Shown: positions 45,899-55,520 of the stretch, piece by piece
How positions within the stretch are numbered: the stretch's first letter is position 1
Layout of the letters: every line of letters starts with the position of its first letter
From: JBCFBK01 sp038562555
Lineage (GTDB): Bacteria > Bacteroidota > Bacteroidia > Bacteroidales > Prolixibacteraceae
DNA: 64,000 nt
Reading direction: 5' to 3'
Assembly (NCBI GenBank): GCA_038562555.1
Contig: JBCFBK010000003.1
Span: 62,001-126,000, forward strand
Program-made: the position numbers and the translations under genes
The notes under the pieces: model-generated
Seen by the model: the letters and a program-made list of their open reading frames with translations, nothing else
Databases searched by the model: none
Told to the model about the DNA's origin: nothing

Positions 45899-48388
45899 CT
45901 ATTTATCTTTTAATTGCGATCCCAGTAGTTTGATATAGTAACCGCCTACTACGGAGCGGGCGCGGAAACCCACAATTCTTTTGGTATTTGTATTGTGCCA
46001 GTCAGACATGGGGACACGGTCGGTGGTTTCGTTCATAAAGCGGTGCAGCGGATTGATCAGCTTCTGAAAGGTTTCCGGATCATCGCTCAGGCTGGCGCTC
46101 CACACCGTCCAGTCTGCTTTGGTATAACTGTGCCGGCTGTCGAGCGGCACACCATAGGTGTTCTGCTTCGCGAGGTAGTAAGCAAGTTCCTTGCGGATGA
46201 CGTCTTCGGGGAAAATATTTAGCTTGAGCAGCTTGTCCCACGCCAGGTTGTACTTTTGGCTCCAGCTTTCGGACTGATCGAAAGTGAGGCGGAAGTGATC
46301 ACCATCGTTGGCCATCTTCATCCACTGCCCGGCCATTCGTCTTGCTTCGGCCCTATATTTCTCCTCCAGGTCATTTTTGCCCAGCATTCCAGCCAGTTTG
46401 CCATAGCAAGCAATGGCCAGGATGGCTTTTACCGATAGGTTTGCGTTGTGTTCGAGGTGACCGGCGAAATCATCAGTACAGAGCTGGTTATCAGGATCTA
46501 ATCCATTTTTGAGCAGGTATTTGACCCAGAGCGTAAGCACATCCCAGTGTCTTCGCGCGTAGTCGGCATTTCCTTCAACGGCTGCAATCGCGGTGGTCAG
46601 GATCAGCATGTTTCCTGCTTCTTCTACCGGCATGTCGCCTCGGTAATTCTGACCCTTGGCCCAGGGATAGGTGCCGATGTCATGCGCGGGAAAGGGTTTC
46701 TCCCACTTGCCGCTTTCACTGTAATAAAATATCGGATTTAACATACCCTTTGCCAACTCCGGATTGTATTGTAAAAATAAAGGAGCAGAAGGATAGGCTA
46801 CATCTACGGTAGCCATCATGCCGTTACTGTAGTTTTCTTTTGATAAAAAAAGAAGCTCTCCGTTCGGCGATTCTACTAGCTTATGGGCGGCGATAGCCTG
46901 CCGGTAAGCTAGTGCGCACAACTCGGCATATTTTTTCCCGCCGGCATCCCAGGCATCGGAGATCAGGCGATAGTCGAAACGGGTGCACCGCCTGCGCAAT
47001 TCTTCGAATTCATGGTCGGCCAGGGCAAACATCTCTTCGATGGTTTTATCGCCGGACCTATTCCAGTAGGGCCGAAGATTCTCACTAAAATAGTGGATTG
47101 AATAGATGTCATCATACCCAAGCATGATCTTTCCCGACGCAGATCTGATCTTTCCCAGTGATTGTGCCAGAGCGAGGGCAGCGTCTTCTTTAAGTGTCAT
47201 ATTTCCCAATAGCTTCCCGACATGGGCAAAGTCCCTGCGCATCTGAAAAGGATTTCCTGTTGCTCCTGAGCTTTTGTGCGCTTCCCCGCATAGAAAAAAA
47301 TGTCCCCAATCAATACGGATGTTATCGCCTCGCTTACCAAGTATTTTTTGTTTGACACTTCCGGTTTTCAGGAAGAGAAGCCTGTCTTTCTCATAGCCTT
47401 CACCAGTATTCTCCTGCGATGGAATATTTAATGCCCAATTTGGGGAGGCTTCAAAATAGATTTGCACGTCGTGTTTTTTACCGTCGAGTGAACGCACGTC
47501 ATAATAAATATAATTGACAGGTCTGGAAAGTAAATCCAATCGATCCATGAGCAAAGGCGCGAGAAAAGATAATTTCAGCTCTACCCGTCCGCATTCGAAG
47601 GTGTAATGTGTCTGGGTGGCCTGTACATCGACATTTTGTTGTAAAGCAGTTTGAGACAAGTAGTGCCCGATTTCGTCTTCGGCATAAAGACCAAAATCAA
47701 CCAGGCCTCCTCCTTCTTTGTTGCTGCAATGGGCAGCTATGACCGTTTTCCCAGGCTTCAGTGATTTCACCACCGAGTCGGGCAGTTCCAAGTAGACCTT
47801 CTTCTTCCATTCATACCCGGTATGAACCAGCTTTATCCCGTTCAGGTACAGCTCAAAGGTGTCATCGTGTGAATAGCGAAGAAAGACCTTTTTTCCCCTG
47901 TAATCATCCCTGATGGCAATATGCCTCCGCACCCAAATCTCAGGAGTCTGCCATGGGGTATTTACATTTTCTTCACCGGGGGTTCCAAAGGCAGCTTTAC
48001 CTTCAATCCATAAAGCGTCGTCAAAGTCGGGTTTTTCCCATCCTTCTCCGGGATTTTTGACCTGGTATACCCCTGTCCATGCTTTTTCTGTTGACATCGC
48101 GGCAATTTTTATCACCGGAGGTTCTTCAACACCCATAAACCGGTAAACCTTTTCGTCCACACGAATAGCTCCAATCAAGGGGAACTCTTTTCCCGTCCAG
48201 TGTTTAACTTGCTGGTCGTAAAGTCTGTCGGTCATCGACCATGCGCTGGTATAAGGATCAATGGTAACCAATGGATAGGCCGGCGCACGGAGGTTGTTCT
48301 TCAAAACAGAAGGTTTTTCATATGTCCCGCATCCTGTTATGGTACCCAGGCATATCATGTAAATGAGTCGCTTCATGGGGGCGGGCAT
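45899..48388 (-). CDS. DUF4965/DUF1793 'glutaminase A-like' lipoprotein, copy 1
   Basis: An 829-residue lipoprotein (lipobox TITGC). ATG 48388 overlaps the stop of the GH43-like gene (TAATG), so the two are translationally coupled; the ATG four codons later is an alternative. The N-terminus LRAPAYPLVTIDPYTSAWS is the DUF4964 mark. A galactose-binding-like sandwich follows at about 85-225 (SHDDTFELYLNGIKLVHTG), then DUF5127/DUF4965 and the helical DUF1793 part (CTDDFAGHLEHNANLSVKAI, VRSVVGGYY-type end). Fungal GtaA is called glutaminase, but these proteins are frequent in PULs and have an (alpha/alpha)6-type catalytic region, so a glycosidase role is plausible. A paralogue lies at 59024. Confidence 0.8.
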   Translation of the reverse strand: MPAPMKRLIYMICLGTITGCGTYEKPSVLKNNLRAPAYPLVTIDPYTSAWSMTDRLYDQQVKHWTGKEFPLIGAIRVDEKVYRFMGVEEPPVIKIAAMSTEKAWTGVYQVKNPGEGWEKPDFDDALWIEGKAAFGTPGEENVNTPWQTPEIWVRRHIAIRDDYRGKKVFLRYSHDDTFELYLNGIKLVHTGYEWKKKVYLELPDSVVKSLKPGKTVIAAHCSNKEGGGLVDFGLYAEDEIGHYLSQTALQQNVDVQATQTHYTFECGRVELKLSFLAPLLMDRLDLLSRPVNYIYYDVRSLDGKKHDVQIYFEASPNWALNIPSQENTGEGYEKDRLLFLKTGSVKQKILGKRGDNIRIDWGHFFLCGEAHKSSGATGNPFQMRRDFAHVGKLLGNMTLKEDAALALAQSLGKIRSASGKIMLGYDDIYSIHYFSENLRPYWNRSGDKTIEEMFALADHEFEELRRRCTRFDYRLISDAWDAGGKKYAELCALAYRQAIAAHKLVESPNGELLFLSKENYSNGMMATVDVAYPSAPLFLQYNPELAKGMLNPIFYYSESGKWEKPFPAHDIGTYPWAKGQNYRGDMPVEEAGNMLILTTAIAAVEGNADYARRHWDVLTLWVKYLLKNGLDPDNQLCTDDFAGHLEHNANLSVKAILAIACYGKLAGMLGKNDLEEKYRAEARRMAGQWMKMANDGDHFRLTFDQSESWSQKYNLAWDKLLKLNIFPEDVIRKELAYYLAKQNTYGVPLDSRHSYTKADWTVWSASLSDDPETFQKLINPLHRFMNETTDRVPMSDWHNTNTKRIVGFRARSVVGGYYIKLLGSQLKDK

Positions 48389-49503
48389 TATAATCCTGAT
48401 GGCCTGACAATGTTTTCAATCTCTGACTGCGCTTCTCCGAATGCGGGAAAACCTTTCTCATCCCATCCCATTTTTTGCAGTCGGGGCGAACGGGTATCTG
48501 TGTCAGGGGAAGGCAACGAGCCATAAGGCTCTTTTTCTGTAGGCCGTGCCTGATACAGGAAGTAGATTTCCTTTTGGTCGGGCGAAGGGATAAAACAAGG
48601 GGTACCAGTCGAGAATACTTGATTGTCAGGATTTTGCTTAAAAACTGGTTGATCTGACTTCTTCCAGGAGGCCGGATCGAGCAGATCGGCATTCGCGTCG
48701 GCAACCAACATGCCTACTGCGTAATACGGGGTCCAGGTTCCGCTGGCTGAATAGTAGATCAGTACTTTACTTTTGTCTTTGGTGTAGAAGTATTGCGGAT
48801 CTTCGTTCACGTAGATCGGATAGCCTGTTTTGCTGCCGTCGGGATTGATCCACTGGCGTTCCCATTCGTATTCTGGTTTCGAGATTAACACCCTTTCCGA
48901 CGCCAGTGTCCATGGGTTCTCCATCCGGGCGATATAGATGCACTGGGTTTCAGCTTCTACCCGCCGGGTCTGCCAGCCCGACCAGATCATATACCATTCA
49001 TTTCGGTGACAGAACACGCTGGCATGAATTCCCCAACTGTTGTTTTGGTCAGTCCTGACCCGTCCCTTCATTGTAAACTCTCCTTCAATAGGATCTTCCG
49101 AACTGTTTTCAATGACATAAATCTGGTGATTATCTGTATTCCCGTCGTCTGCCGCAAAATAAATATACCATTTCCCGTTCATGTAATGCATCTCGGGACC
49201 CCAAATATGAGAAGAGTTGGTCTTATCCCGGGGGATCCACACATCCTTTTTGGGCGCATTTCTCAGCTCCGTAATATCCGAAGTTTTCCACAACGTGATC
49301 TGGTCACCGGCGTCCTGGAAATAGTAATAATTATCCTTGTAGAATGTGGCCCATGGGCGGGCGCCCGATGGAAGCAGAGGATTGGTATAGGTCTTATCGA
49401 GTGTGCTGAGTACACCTTGCTGGACTTGCGTTTTACTGGTACAGGAAATTGCAATGACCGTGATTAATGTGTAAGTGGTTGAACTTATGGTTGCTAGGTT
49501 CAT
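48388..49503 (-). CDS. GH43-like five-bladed propeller lipoprotein with altered catalytic-base position
   Basis: A 371-residue lipoprotein; ATG 49503 is chosen over the TTG at 49527 because a promoter box covers 49525-49532. Lipobox VIAISC (Cys21). The fold is that of GH43: TYTNPLLPSGARPWATFYKD, then SSHIWGPEMHYMNGKWYIYF (pKa-modulator position Glu104) and PIYVNEDPQYFY with the expected general-acid Glu234. In active GH43 enzymes the first block reads ...DPW, with Asp as base; here Arg49 is in that place. Some GH43 subfamilies (for example GH43_24) also lack a normal base. It is the first gene of the two-gene operon with the DUF4965 protein. Arabinofuranosidase or galactosidase activity is possible but not assured. 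Confidence 0.8.
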   Translation of the reverse strand: MNLATISSTTYTLITVIAISCTSKTQVQQGVLSTLDKTYTNPLLPSGARPWATFYKDNYYYFQDAGDQITLWKTSDITELRNAPKKDVWIPRDKTNSSHIWGPEMHYMNGKWYIYFAADDGNTDNHQIYVIENSSEDPIEGEFTMKGRVRTDQNNSWGIHASVFCHRNEWYMIWSGWQTRRVEAETQCIYIARMENPWTLASERVLISKPEYEWERQWINPDGSKTGYPIYVNEDPQYFYTKDKSKVLIYYSASGTWTPYYAVGMLVADANADLLDPASWKKSDQPVFKQNPDNQVFSTGTPCFIPSPDQKEIYFLYQARPTEKEPYGSLPSPDTDTRSPRLQKMGWDEKGFPAFGEAQSEIENIVRPSGL

Positions 49504-49524
49504 TATTATAGGTTTTGTCGCGAT

Positions 49525-49532
49525 CAAAGTTA
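49525..49532 (-). promoter_or_regulatory. -7 promoter element for the GH43-like/DUF4965 operon
   Basis: CAAAGTTA on the plus strand reads TAACTTTG on the minus strand, a TAnnTTTG match, 22 bases before ATG 49503. It would put the start of the message near 49518, which rules out the TTG at 49527 as start codon. Confidence 0.55.
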
Positions 49533-49588
49533 ATTCTTTTGTTCGATCCTGATAAGTATTTCCGCCATTATTGAACTGCCATTCTCTT

Positions 49589-49643
49589 TTTTTGACCAGC
49601 TATTTCAGGTGTGCTTTTTTTGGGGGGTGTATTTTTGACCGGC
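49589..49643 (+). repeat. Direct repeat in the divergent PUL D control region
   Basis: TTTTTGACCAGC (49589-49600) and TTTTTGACCGGC (49632-49643) repeat with one difference, 43 bases apart. The second copy contains the -7 box TATTTTTG (49630-49637) of the GH105 operon. The pair sits between two divergent PUL D operons and could be an HTCS2 binding site. Confidence 0.4.
49630..49637 (+). promoter_or_regulatory. -7 promoter element for the GH105 operon
   Basis: TATTTTTG, a TAnnTTTG match, about 110 bases before the GH105 ATG at 49748. No consensus -33, as is usual for activator-dependent PUL promoters. Confidence 0.45.
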
Positions 49644-49747
49644 AATATTGGTAAGGGTATAATCTCTGACCTTCGCTAAAAATTAATTAACCAAAAGGAA
49701 TTCACCAGAGCCTGCTCTGGGGTGATTCCTATTAAAAAAGAGCCGTT

Positions 49748-50848
49748 ATGAATAAAAACCTATTTTTAGTATTGTGCTTTCTCCCTTTTCATCTGTTTGC
49801 TCAGATTGACCTGTTACAAGACTTCCCTGAAAGATATACCCCCGAAGAGGCAGGCAAGCGCCTGGCATATCATTTTGTGGGTGCCAGGCATGACCTTTAC
49901 GCCGGAAAATATATCCACTATGCCGAAGTGTGTACATGGAACGGAGCGCTCGATTATGCTTTGAAAGCAAAAGATCAGAACCTCATTCAACTTTTGCAAC
50001 GCAGATTTGAACCCTTGTTTACCCGTGAAAAAGTGTTGCTGCCTCCCATGAACCATGTGGATTACAATATGTTCGGAAGCCTTGCCCTGAAACTTTATCA
50101 GATAACAAAAGATAAACGGTATCTGGATATGGGGTTGGCCTACGCCGACAGCCAGTGGGAAGCGCCCCAGCATGTAAAGCCTGACGAGAAAGCCTGGGCC
50201 GACAAAGGGTATTCGTGGCAAACGCGCATGTGGATTGACGATATGTATATGATTACCGTTGTACAAAAAGAAGCGTATAAAGTGACGGGCGATGTCAAAT
50301 ATATTGACCGGGCGGCCAAAGAAATGGTCCTTTATCTGGATGAACTGCAACATCCCAACGGGCTGTTCTATCACGCGCCGGACGTCCCTTACTATTGGGC
50401 ACGGGGAAATGGCTGGATGGCTGTGGGCATGGCCGATCTGCTTCGAGAGTTGCCCATAGACCACAAAGAGCGTCCGCGCATTATGGAAGGCTACCTGTCG
50501 ATGATGAAAAACCTGAAGCATTATCAAGGCCCGGATGGCATGTGGAATCAATTGGTTGATGAGCCGGATTGTTGGGCTGAAACGTCCGGTTCGGCCATGT
50601 TTACCTATGCCCTTATTGTCGGGATCCGGCAAGGATGGCTGGATGCCCGGGAGTATGCTCCTGTAACGAGAAAAGCCTGGTTAGCCATGGTTCCGTACAT
50701 TGACGAGCGGAATAATGTAACCGAAGTTTGTGTCGGTACAGGTAAAAAGAACGATAAACAACATTATTATAACCGTCCACGCCTCGCAGGAGATTTTCAC
50801 GGGCAAGCACCTTATCTCTGGTGCGCCGGCGCCTTGCTTGAAGAATAA
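49748..50848 (+). CDS. GH105 unsaturated rhamnogalacturonyl hydrolase
   Basis: A 366-residue exported enzyme with signal MNKNLFLVLCFLPFHLFA. The (alpha/alpha)6 barrel carries the family motifs MNHVDYNMFGSLALKLYQ near residue 101, SWQTRMWIDDMYM near 156 (catalytic Asp at 164 or 165, as in YteR/YesR) and YYWARGNGWMAVGMADLLRE near 218. It removes the unsaturated uronic acid left at the non-reducing end by a polysaccharide lyase, typically from rhamnogalacturonan I. No lyase is in this window. It leads the plus-strand operon of PUL D, next to TIG/NHL, SusC and SusD genes. It is the best clue that PUL D targets a pectic or other uronate-containing glycan. Confidence 0.9.
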   Translation: MNKNLFLVLCFLPFHLFAQIDLLQDFPERYTPEEAGKRLAYHFVGARHDLYAGKYIHYAEVCTWNGALDYALKAKDQNLIQLLQRRFEPLFTREKVLLPPMNHVDYNMFGSLALKLYQITKDKRYLDMGLAYADSQWEAPQHVKPDEKAWADKGYSWQTRMWIDDMYMITVVQKEAYKVTGDVKYIDRAAKEMVLYLDELQHPNGLFYHAPDVPYYWARGNGWMAVGMADLLRELPIDHKERPRIMEGYLSMMKNLKHYQGPDGMWNQLVDEPDCWAETSGSAMFTYALIVGIRQGWLDAREYAPVTRKAWLAMVPYIDERNNVTEVCVGTGKKNDKQHYYNRPRLAGDFHGQAPYLWCAGALLEE

Positions 50849-50929
50849 TGAGATTTTGACCACATCTGCTGAGTAAGCGTGTTGTGTATTGAAAACTAAC
50901 TAATTACAGATTAATTAAAATTAAAATCT

Positions 50930-52297
50930 ATGCATTTTGAAATGAACATGAAAACCAGGCATTGGCAGTTGTTGCTGATGCTGATCGTTCTTTGTGTATC
51001 GTGTAAAGACGAAAACGAAGAACAGGGAGTTAGCTTTGACCCGGATAAACCGGTTGTTATCAATGATTTTACTCCTAAAGAGGGCGGATTGGGAACCCGC
51101 CTGATTCTCTACGGCGACAATTTCGGGAATGATGCGTCCAAAGTGTCCGTGACGATCGGAGGCCGGAACGCCAAAGTTGTAGGTGTGAAAAATCAGGCTT
51201 TGCATTGCATGGTTCCGACAGGCGCTTACAGCGGAGAAATTGAACTGATCATCCTCGGTGACGACGGTGAAGAGATAACCCGCGCGGAAGCAGAAACGCC
51301 ATTCACTTACGAAAAGAAACTGCTTGTTTCAACTTTTCTGGGGAAGCATGTTGAGAAAGAATCTGACCTGGTAAGAAAAGATGGTCCGTTTGACGATTGC
51401 GGGTCTTTTCAGAATATGAGGTGGCTTTCCTTTGATAACCAAAATCCCAACCGACTGTATGTGGCCTGTCAGACCAGAGGTACCCGTCTGATCGATTTTG
51501 ATAACAAGTATGTGAGCACCTTTACGACCAACATCGATAATGTTTCTTCCGTAAACTGGAAACTGGACGGCGATATGATCGTCTCACGCGACCATGCCAG
51601 CGATGCCGCCATAGGTCTTTTCCTGTTTACCCGTGCATCCGGATTCAACACAAGAAATGACCTCTGTCTTGGCCGGGGCGTTAAAGCTTCTGTAACGCAC
51701 CCGGTAAATGGCGAGATGTACTTCACCAGATACAGGGCAGGCGACGTGCAACGGTATGATTTTGAAACCAGAGTATTGGAAACAGTATTTCAGAACCCGT
51801 ATGCCGGCGTGCATTTTATTCTTATAATCCACCCCACGGGTGATTATGCCTATCTCGTCGAATCCGACAGGCATTATATTATGCGGACCGAATATGACAA
51901 GGAAAGAAAAACCTTTACGATACCCTATCTGGTATGCGGAGCGGCAGCTACTTCAGGGTATGCCGACGGAGTGGGAAGCAGCGCCCGGTTAAATATGCCC
52001 ATGCAGGGTGTATTTGTAAAAAACCCGCAGTACGAAGGGCAGGAAGATGAATATGATTTTTATTTCTGCGATAAGAATAATCATGCCATACGTAAACTGA
52101 CTCCCCTGGGAAGGGTCGAAACATTTGCAGGGCGGGGCAATAACGGCACCTCCGGGTATAACGACGGGGATCTCCGTTTGGAAGCCCGGTTCAACAGTCC
52201 GGAATCGATCGTTTACGACCAGTCGAGGCAATGTTTTTATGTAGGAGATACCGGTAATTATCTGATCCGCAAGATCGGTTATGAAGAGGAATATTAA
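50930..52297 (+). CDS. IPT/TIG-domain plus NHL-repeat lipoprotein (surface glycan-binding candidate)
   Basis: A 455-residue lipoprotein. ATG 50948 (MKTRHWQLLLMLIVLCVSC) gives a cleaner signal than 50930. A TIG/IPT immunoglobulin-like domain is at about residues 40-125 (INDFTPKEGGLGTRLILYGD, VTIGGRNAKVVGV). The rest is an NHL-type propeller (GYADGVGSSARLNMPMQGVF, VETFAGRGNNGTSGYNDGD, YVGDTGNYLIRKIGYE). Proteins of this type precede susC in many Bacteroidota PULs and sit at the cell surface. Binding the PUL D glycan is an inference. The susC gene starts 16 bases after its stop. Confidence 0.82.
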   Translation: MHFEMNMKTRHWQLLLMLIVLCVSCKDENEEQGVSFDPDKPVVINDFTPKEGGLGTRLILYGDNFGNDASKVSVTIGGRNAKVVGVKNQALHCMVPTGAYSGEIELIILGDDGEEITRAEAETPFTYEKKLLVSTFLGKHVEKESDLVRKDGPFDDCGSFQNMRWLSFDNQNPNRLYVACQTRGTRLIDFDNKYVSTFTTNIDNVSSVNWKLDGDMIVSRDHASDAAIGLFLFTRASGFNTRNDLCLGRGVKASVTHPVNGEMYFTRYRAGDVQRYDFETRVLETVFQNPYAGVHFILIIHPTGDYAYLVESDRHYIMRTEYDKERKTFTIPYLVCGAAATSGYADGVGSSARLNMPMQGVFVKNPQYEGQEDEYDFYFCDKNNHAIRKLTPLGRVETFAGRGNNGTSGYNDGDLRLEARFNSPESIVYDQSRQCFYVGDTGNYLIRKIGYEEEY

Positions 52298-52313
52298 ATG
52301 ATAAACAGATGAT

Positions 52314-55300
52314 ATGATGAAGAATTTTTTACTAATATGTTTGTTATTACTCGGGTTTTCGGCAGGCGCTTTGGCACAGGAAAATGTTACGGTAACAGGA
52401 GTCGTGACCGACACGAACAAGGAGTCTTTGCCCGGATTGAATGTATCGGTAAGCGATATGCCGGGATTGGGGACCATAACCGATGCTAACGGACATTATT
52501 CAATAAAAGTGCCTGCTTACCATACCCTGGTTTTTTCTTATATCGGTTTTGACACGGAAAAGGTACTGATCAAGGAGCAGCGGGTAGTCAATGTCACCAT
52601 GAAAGAGTCGGATGCCAGTATGCTTGATGAGGTTGTGATCACCGCTACCGGGGCACAAAGAAAGATAGCTGTTACCGGGGCAATTACGAGTATAGATGCA
52701 GCGGAACTGAAGTCAAACCCCACCACGTCCGTCGCAGACGGGTTGGCAGGAGTTGTTCCCGGTATCATGGCGATGCAAACTTCCGGCCGTCCCGGCAGCG
52801 TTTCCGAGTTCTGGATACGAAGTATTTCCACTTTTGGCGCCAACACCGCGGCGCTGGTATTGGTCGATGGTTTTGAGCGCGATTTGAACGAGGTCAATGT
52901 GGAAGATATCGAATCGTTCAGCGTGCTGAAGGATGCTTCCGCCACTGCTATTTACGGCAGCAAGGGCGCCAACGGGGTTATCCTGGTTAATACGAGACGG
53001 GGCAAGGATGGAAAGATCAATATCAGTGCGAAGACGGAAGGGTTTTACAATACGTTTACCAAACTCCCGGAATTCGCAGACGGCTATACGTATGCTTCCC
53101 TGGCCAACGAAGCAAAGATTACCCGCAACCAGGAACCGCTGTATCAACCGGAAGAACTGGAGTTATTCCGGTTGGGGTTAGACCCGGATCTGTATCCCAA
53201 TGTAGACTGGATGGATATGATACTGCGGGACTGGGCATGGAGTACGCGCTCCGCGTTGAATATGAGCGGCGGCGGAAGAACTGCCCGTTATTTTATATCG
53301 GGAAGCTATCAGACCCAGCAGGGAATGTACAAAACGGATGAGGCATTGAAAGATTATAACACCAACGCCAACTTCAGAAAATGGACATACCGCATGAATA
53401 TCGATGTGGATATTACCAAAACAACCTTGTTGAAAGCGGGTATTTCCGGCTCATTGCAGAAGCAAAACGATCCGGGGGTGGGAAGTGATGCGATATGGAC
53501 AGCCCTTATGGGATACAATGCGGTTATGGTGCCCCAACTCTATTCCGATGGGAAAGTGCCGTCTATTCCTGATGGTGATGATAATCCTGATAATGATCAG
53601 GATCGTTTCAATCCGTGGGTGCAGGCTACCATGACCGGATACAGAGAAAACTGGAATAATAACATTCAAACGAATGTATCGTTGGAGCAAAATCTGGATT
53701 TCATCACAAAAGGCCTCCGGTTTGTCGGACGATTCGGATACGACACCAATAACTCTAATGAGATCACCCGCAGGAAGAATCCGGAACTGTGGTTAGCCAA
53801 ACGCTATCGTTCTCAGGATGGTGAGTTGATCTTTGAACGGGTGGCGGAAGAAGTAAAGATGACACAAAGCTCGGCTTCCGGGGGAGACAGAAGAGAATTC
53901 TTTGAGTGGGAGATGCACTACGATCGCAGATCGGGAGAACATCGTATTGGAGGAGTAGTAAAATACAACCAGGCAGCCAAGATACAGACCCAGAACATCG
54001 GATCCGATCTTAAAAACGGGATCTCCCGCCGCAACCAGGGATTGGCGGGCCGTGCCAACTATAACTGGAAGCTTCGTTATTTTATTGATTTCAATTTCGG
54101 ATATACCGGCTCGGAGAACTTCCATAAAGATAACCGTTTCGGTTTCTTCCCGGCTATTTCAGGCGCCTGGAATGTTTCGGGAGAGCCTTTCCTGAAGAAG
54201 CTGGAATGGATCGATATGCTGAAGATCCGTTATTCTTATGGAAAGACCGGTAACGATGATTTAGGTGATATTCGATTCCCCTATTTGTACACCATTGAGA
54301 CGATGACAAACGATGATGGTGATCCCAGCGGTGGTTACCAGTTCGCAGATTATAATTTTGACCGATATTACGGCGGTATGCGTTATTCGACTTTAGCTTC
54401 ATCGAACGTTTCGTGGGAGGTTGCCATCAAACAAGACCTGGGGGTTGATTTTTCACTGTTTGGCGACAAACTGTCGGGAGCGGTCGATTATTTCAGGGAA
54501 CGTCGCGACGGAATTTATATGACGCGTGATTATCTCCCCTGGTCGGCAGGTTTGGAGAGCAATCCGTCAGCGAATGTAGGTATCGTGGAAGCCAAGGGAT
54601 TTGACGGGAATTTTACGCTCAAACAAAAACTGGGAGATGTAAACGTGACCCTGCGCGGTAATATGACCTACAGCAAAAATGAGATTATCGAGCGGGACGA
54701 AGAGAATACGGTTTATTGGTATAAGATGCAAAAAGGACATCGGGTGAACCAGGCCAGGGGCCTGATTGATTTGGGCCTGTTCAAAGATTATGAAGATATC
54801 AGGAACAGTCCGAGGCAAACCTACGGCGACGTGATGCCAGGTGATATCAAATACAAAGATGTTAATGGAGACGGTGTCATTAATGACGATGACAGGGTGG
54901 CTATCGGAGCGACGACCAAACCGAATCTGACCTATGGGTTCGGCGCTTCTGCCAAATGGAAAGGGTTCAATATAAGCGCGCATTTCCAGGGAGTGGGAAA
55001 ATCGACCTATTTCATTAATGGTTCCACGGTTTACATGTTTAGTTTAGGCGACGGCTGGGGAAATGTATTAAAAGACATGGCTAATTCGAATCGCTGGATC
55101 TCTGCTGAAATTTCCGGTGATCCGGCAACCGAGGATCCGGATGCCGATTATCCCCGTTTAAGTTACGGCGCCAATAGCAATAATTACAGACAATCTACAT
55201 TCTGGCTGAGGAACGGTTCCTATATACGCCTCAAGACGCTGGATATCGGCTACACGCTCCCCAAAGCACTGGTTAACAGAGCCCATTTTAATGAAGTCCG

Positions 55301-55433
55301 CATCTTCTTTATCGGAACCAACCTGCTTACTTTCTCCGGGTTCAAGTTTTGGGACCCGGAAATGGGTAGCTCAGACGGGAAAAAGTATCCGCTTAGCAAA
55401 AGCATTTCATTGGGAGTAGCGGTTAACCTATAA
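52314..55433 (+). CDS. susC: SusC-family TonB-dependent receptor 4 (no STN domain)
   Basis: A 1039-residue importer. Signal peptide MMKNFLLICLLLLGFSAGALA, then carboxypeptidase-regulatory domain (about 25-100, VTDTNKESLPGLNVSVSDMP). Plug motifs: IRSISTFGANTAALVLVDG and VLKDASATAIYGSKGANGVI. The barrel ends SKSISLGVAVNL. Absence of STN fits HTCS2 control. SusD4 follows 12 bases later. Confidence 0.95.
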   Translation: MMKNFLLICLLLLGFSAGALAQENVTVTGVVTDTNKESLPGLNVSVSDMPGLGTITDANGHYSIKVPAYHTLVFSYIGFDTEKVLIKEQRVVNVTMKESDASMLDEVVITATGAQRKIAVTGAITSIDAAELKSNPTTSVADGLAGVVPGIMAMQTSGRPGSVSEFWIRSISTFGANTAALVLVDGFERDLNEVNVEDIESFSVLKDASATAIYGSKGANGVILVNTRRGKDGKINISAKTEGFYNTFTKLPEFADGYTYASLANEAKITRNQEPLYQPEELELFRLGLDPDLYPNVDWMDMILRDWAWSTRSALNMSGGGRTARYFISGSYQTQQGMYKTDEALKDYNTNANFRKWTYRMNIDVDITKTTLLKAGISGSLQKQNDPGVGSDAIWTALMGYNAVMVPQLYSDGKVPSIPDGDDNPDNDQDRFNPWVQATMTGYRENWNNNIQTNVSLEQNLDFITKGLRFVGRFGYDTNNSNEITRRKNPELWLAKRYRSQDGELIFERVAEEVKMTQSSASGGDRREFFEWEMHYDRRSGEHRIGGVVKYNQAAKIQTQNIGSDLKNGISRRNQGLAGRANYNWKLRYFIDFNFGYTGSENFHKDNRFGFFPAISGAWNVSGEPFLKKLEWIDMLKIRYSYGKTGNDDLGDIRFPYLYTIETMTNDDGDPSGGYQFADYNFDRYYGGMRYSTLASSNVSWEVAIKQDLGVDFSLFGDKLSGAVDYFRERRDGIYMTRDYLPWSAGLESNPSANVGIVEAKGFDGNFTLKQKLGDVNVTLRGNMTYSKNEIIERDEENTVYWYKMQKGHRVNQARGLIDLGLFKDYEDIRNSPRQTYGDVMPGDIKYKDVNGDGVINDDDRVAIGATTKPNLTYGFGASAKWKGFNISAHFQGVGKSTYFINGSTVYMFSLGDGWGNVLKDMANSNRWISAEISGDPATEDPDADYPRLSYGANSNNYRQSTFWLRNGSYIRLKTLDIGYTLPKALVNRAHFNEVRIFFIGTNLLTFSGFKFWDPEMGSSDGKKYPLSKSISLGVAVNL

Positions 55434-55445
55434 CGAATAAATAAT

Positions 55446-55520
55446 ATGAAAAATACGATTAAACGAGAGCAGAGGCCAAACTGGTTTGAGGCTCTGCCGA
55501 GTGTGAGTATTTCGCGCACG
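55446..55520 (+). repeat. Palindromic coding repeat, copy A (start of susD4)
   Basis: About 75 bases, alike at roughly four of five positions to copy B at 57616, and identical for the first 17 bases (ATGAAAAATACGATTAA). It contains an imperfect palindrome: arms GCAGAGGCCAAAC and GTTTGAGGCTCTGC around a 2-base centre. Differences from B fall in both arms in a matching way (CC with GG here, CT with AG in B). Confidence 0.75.
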
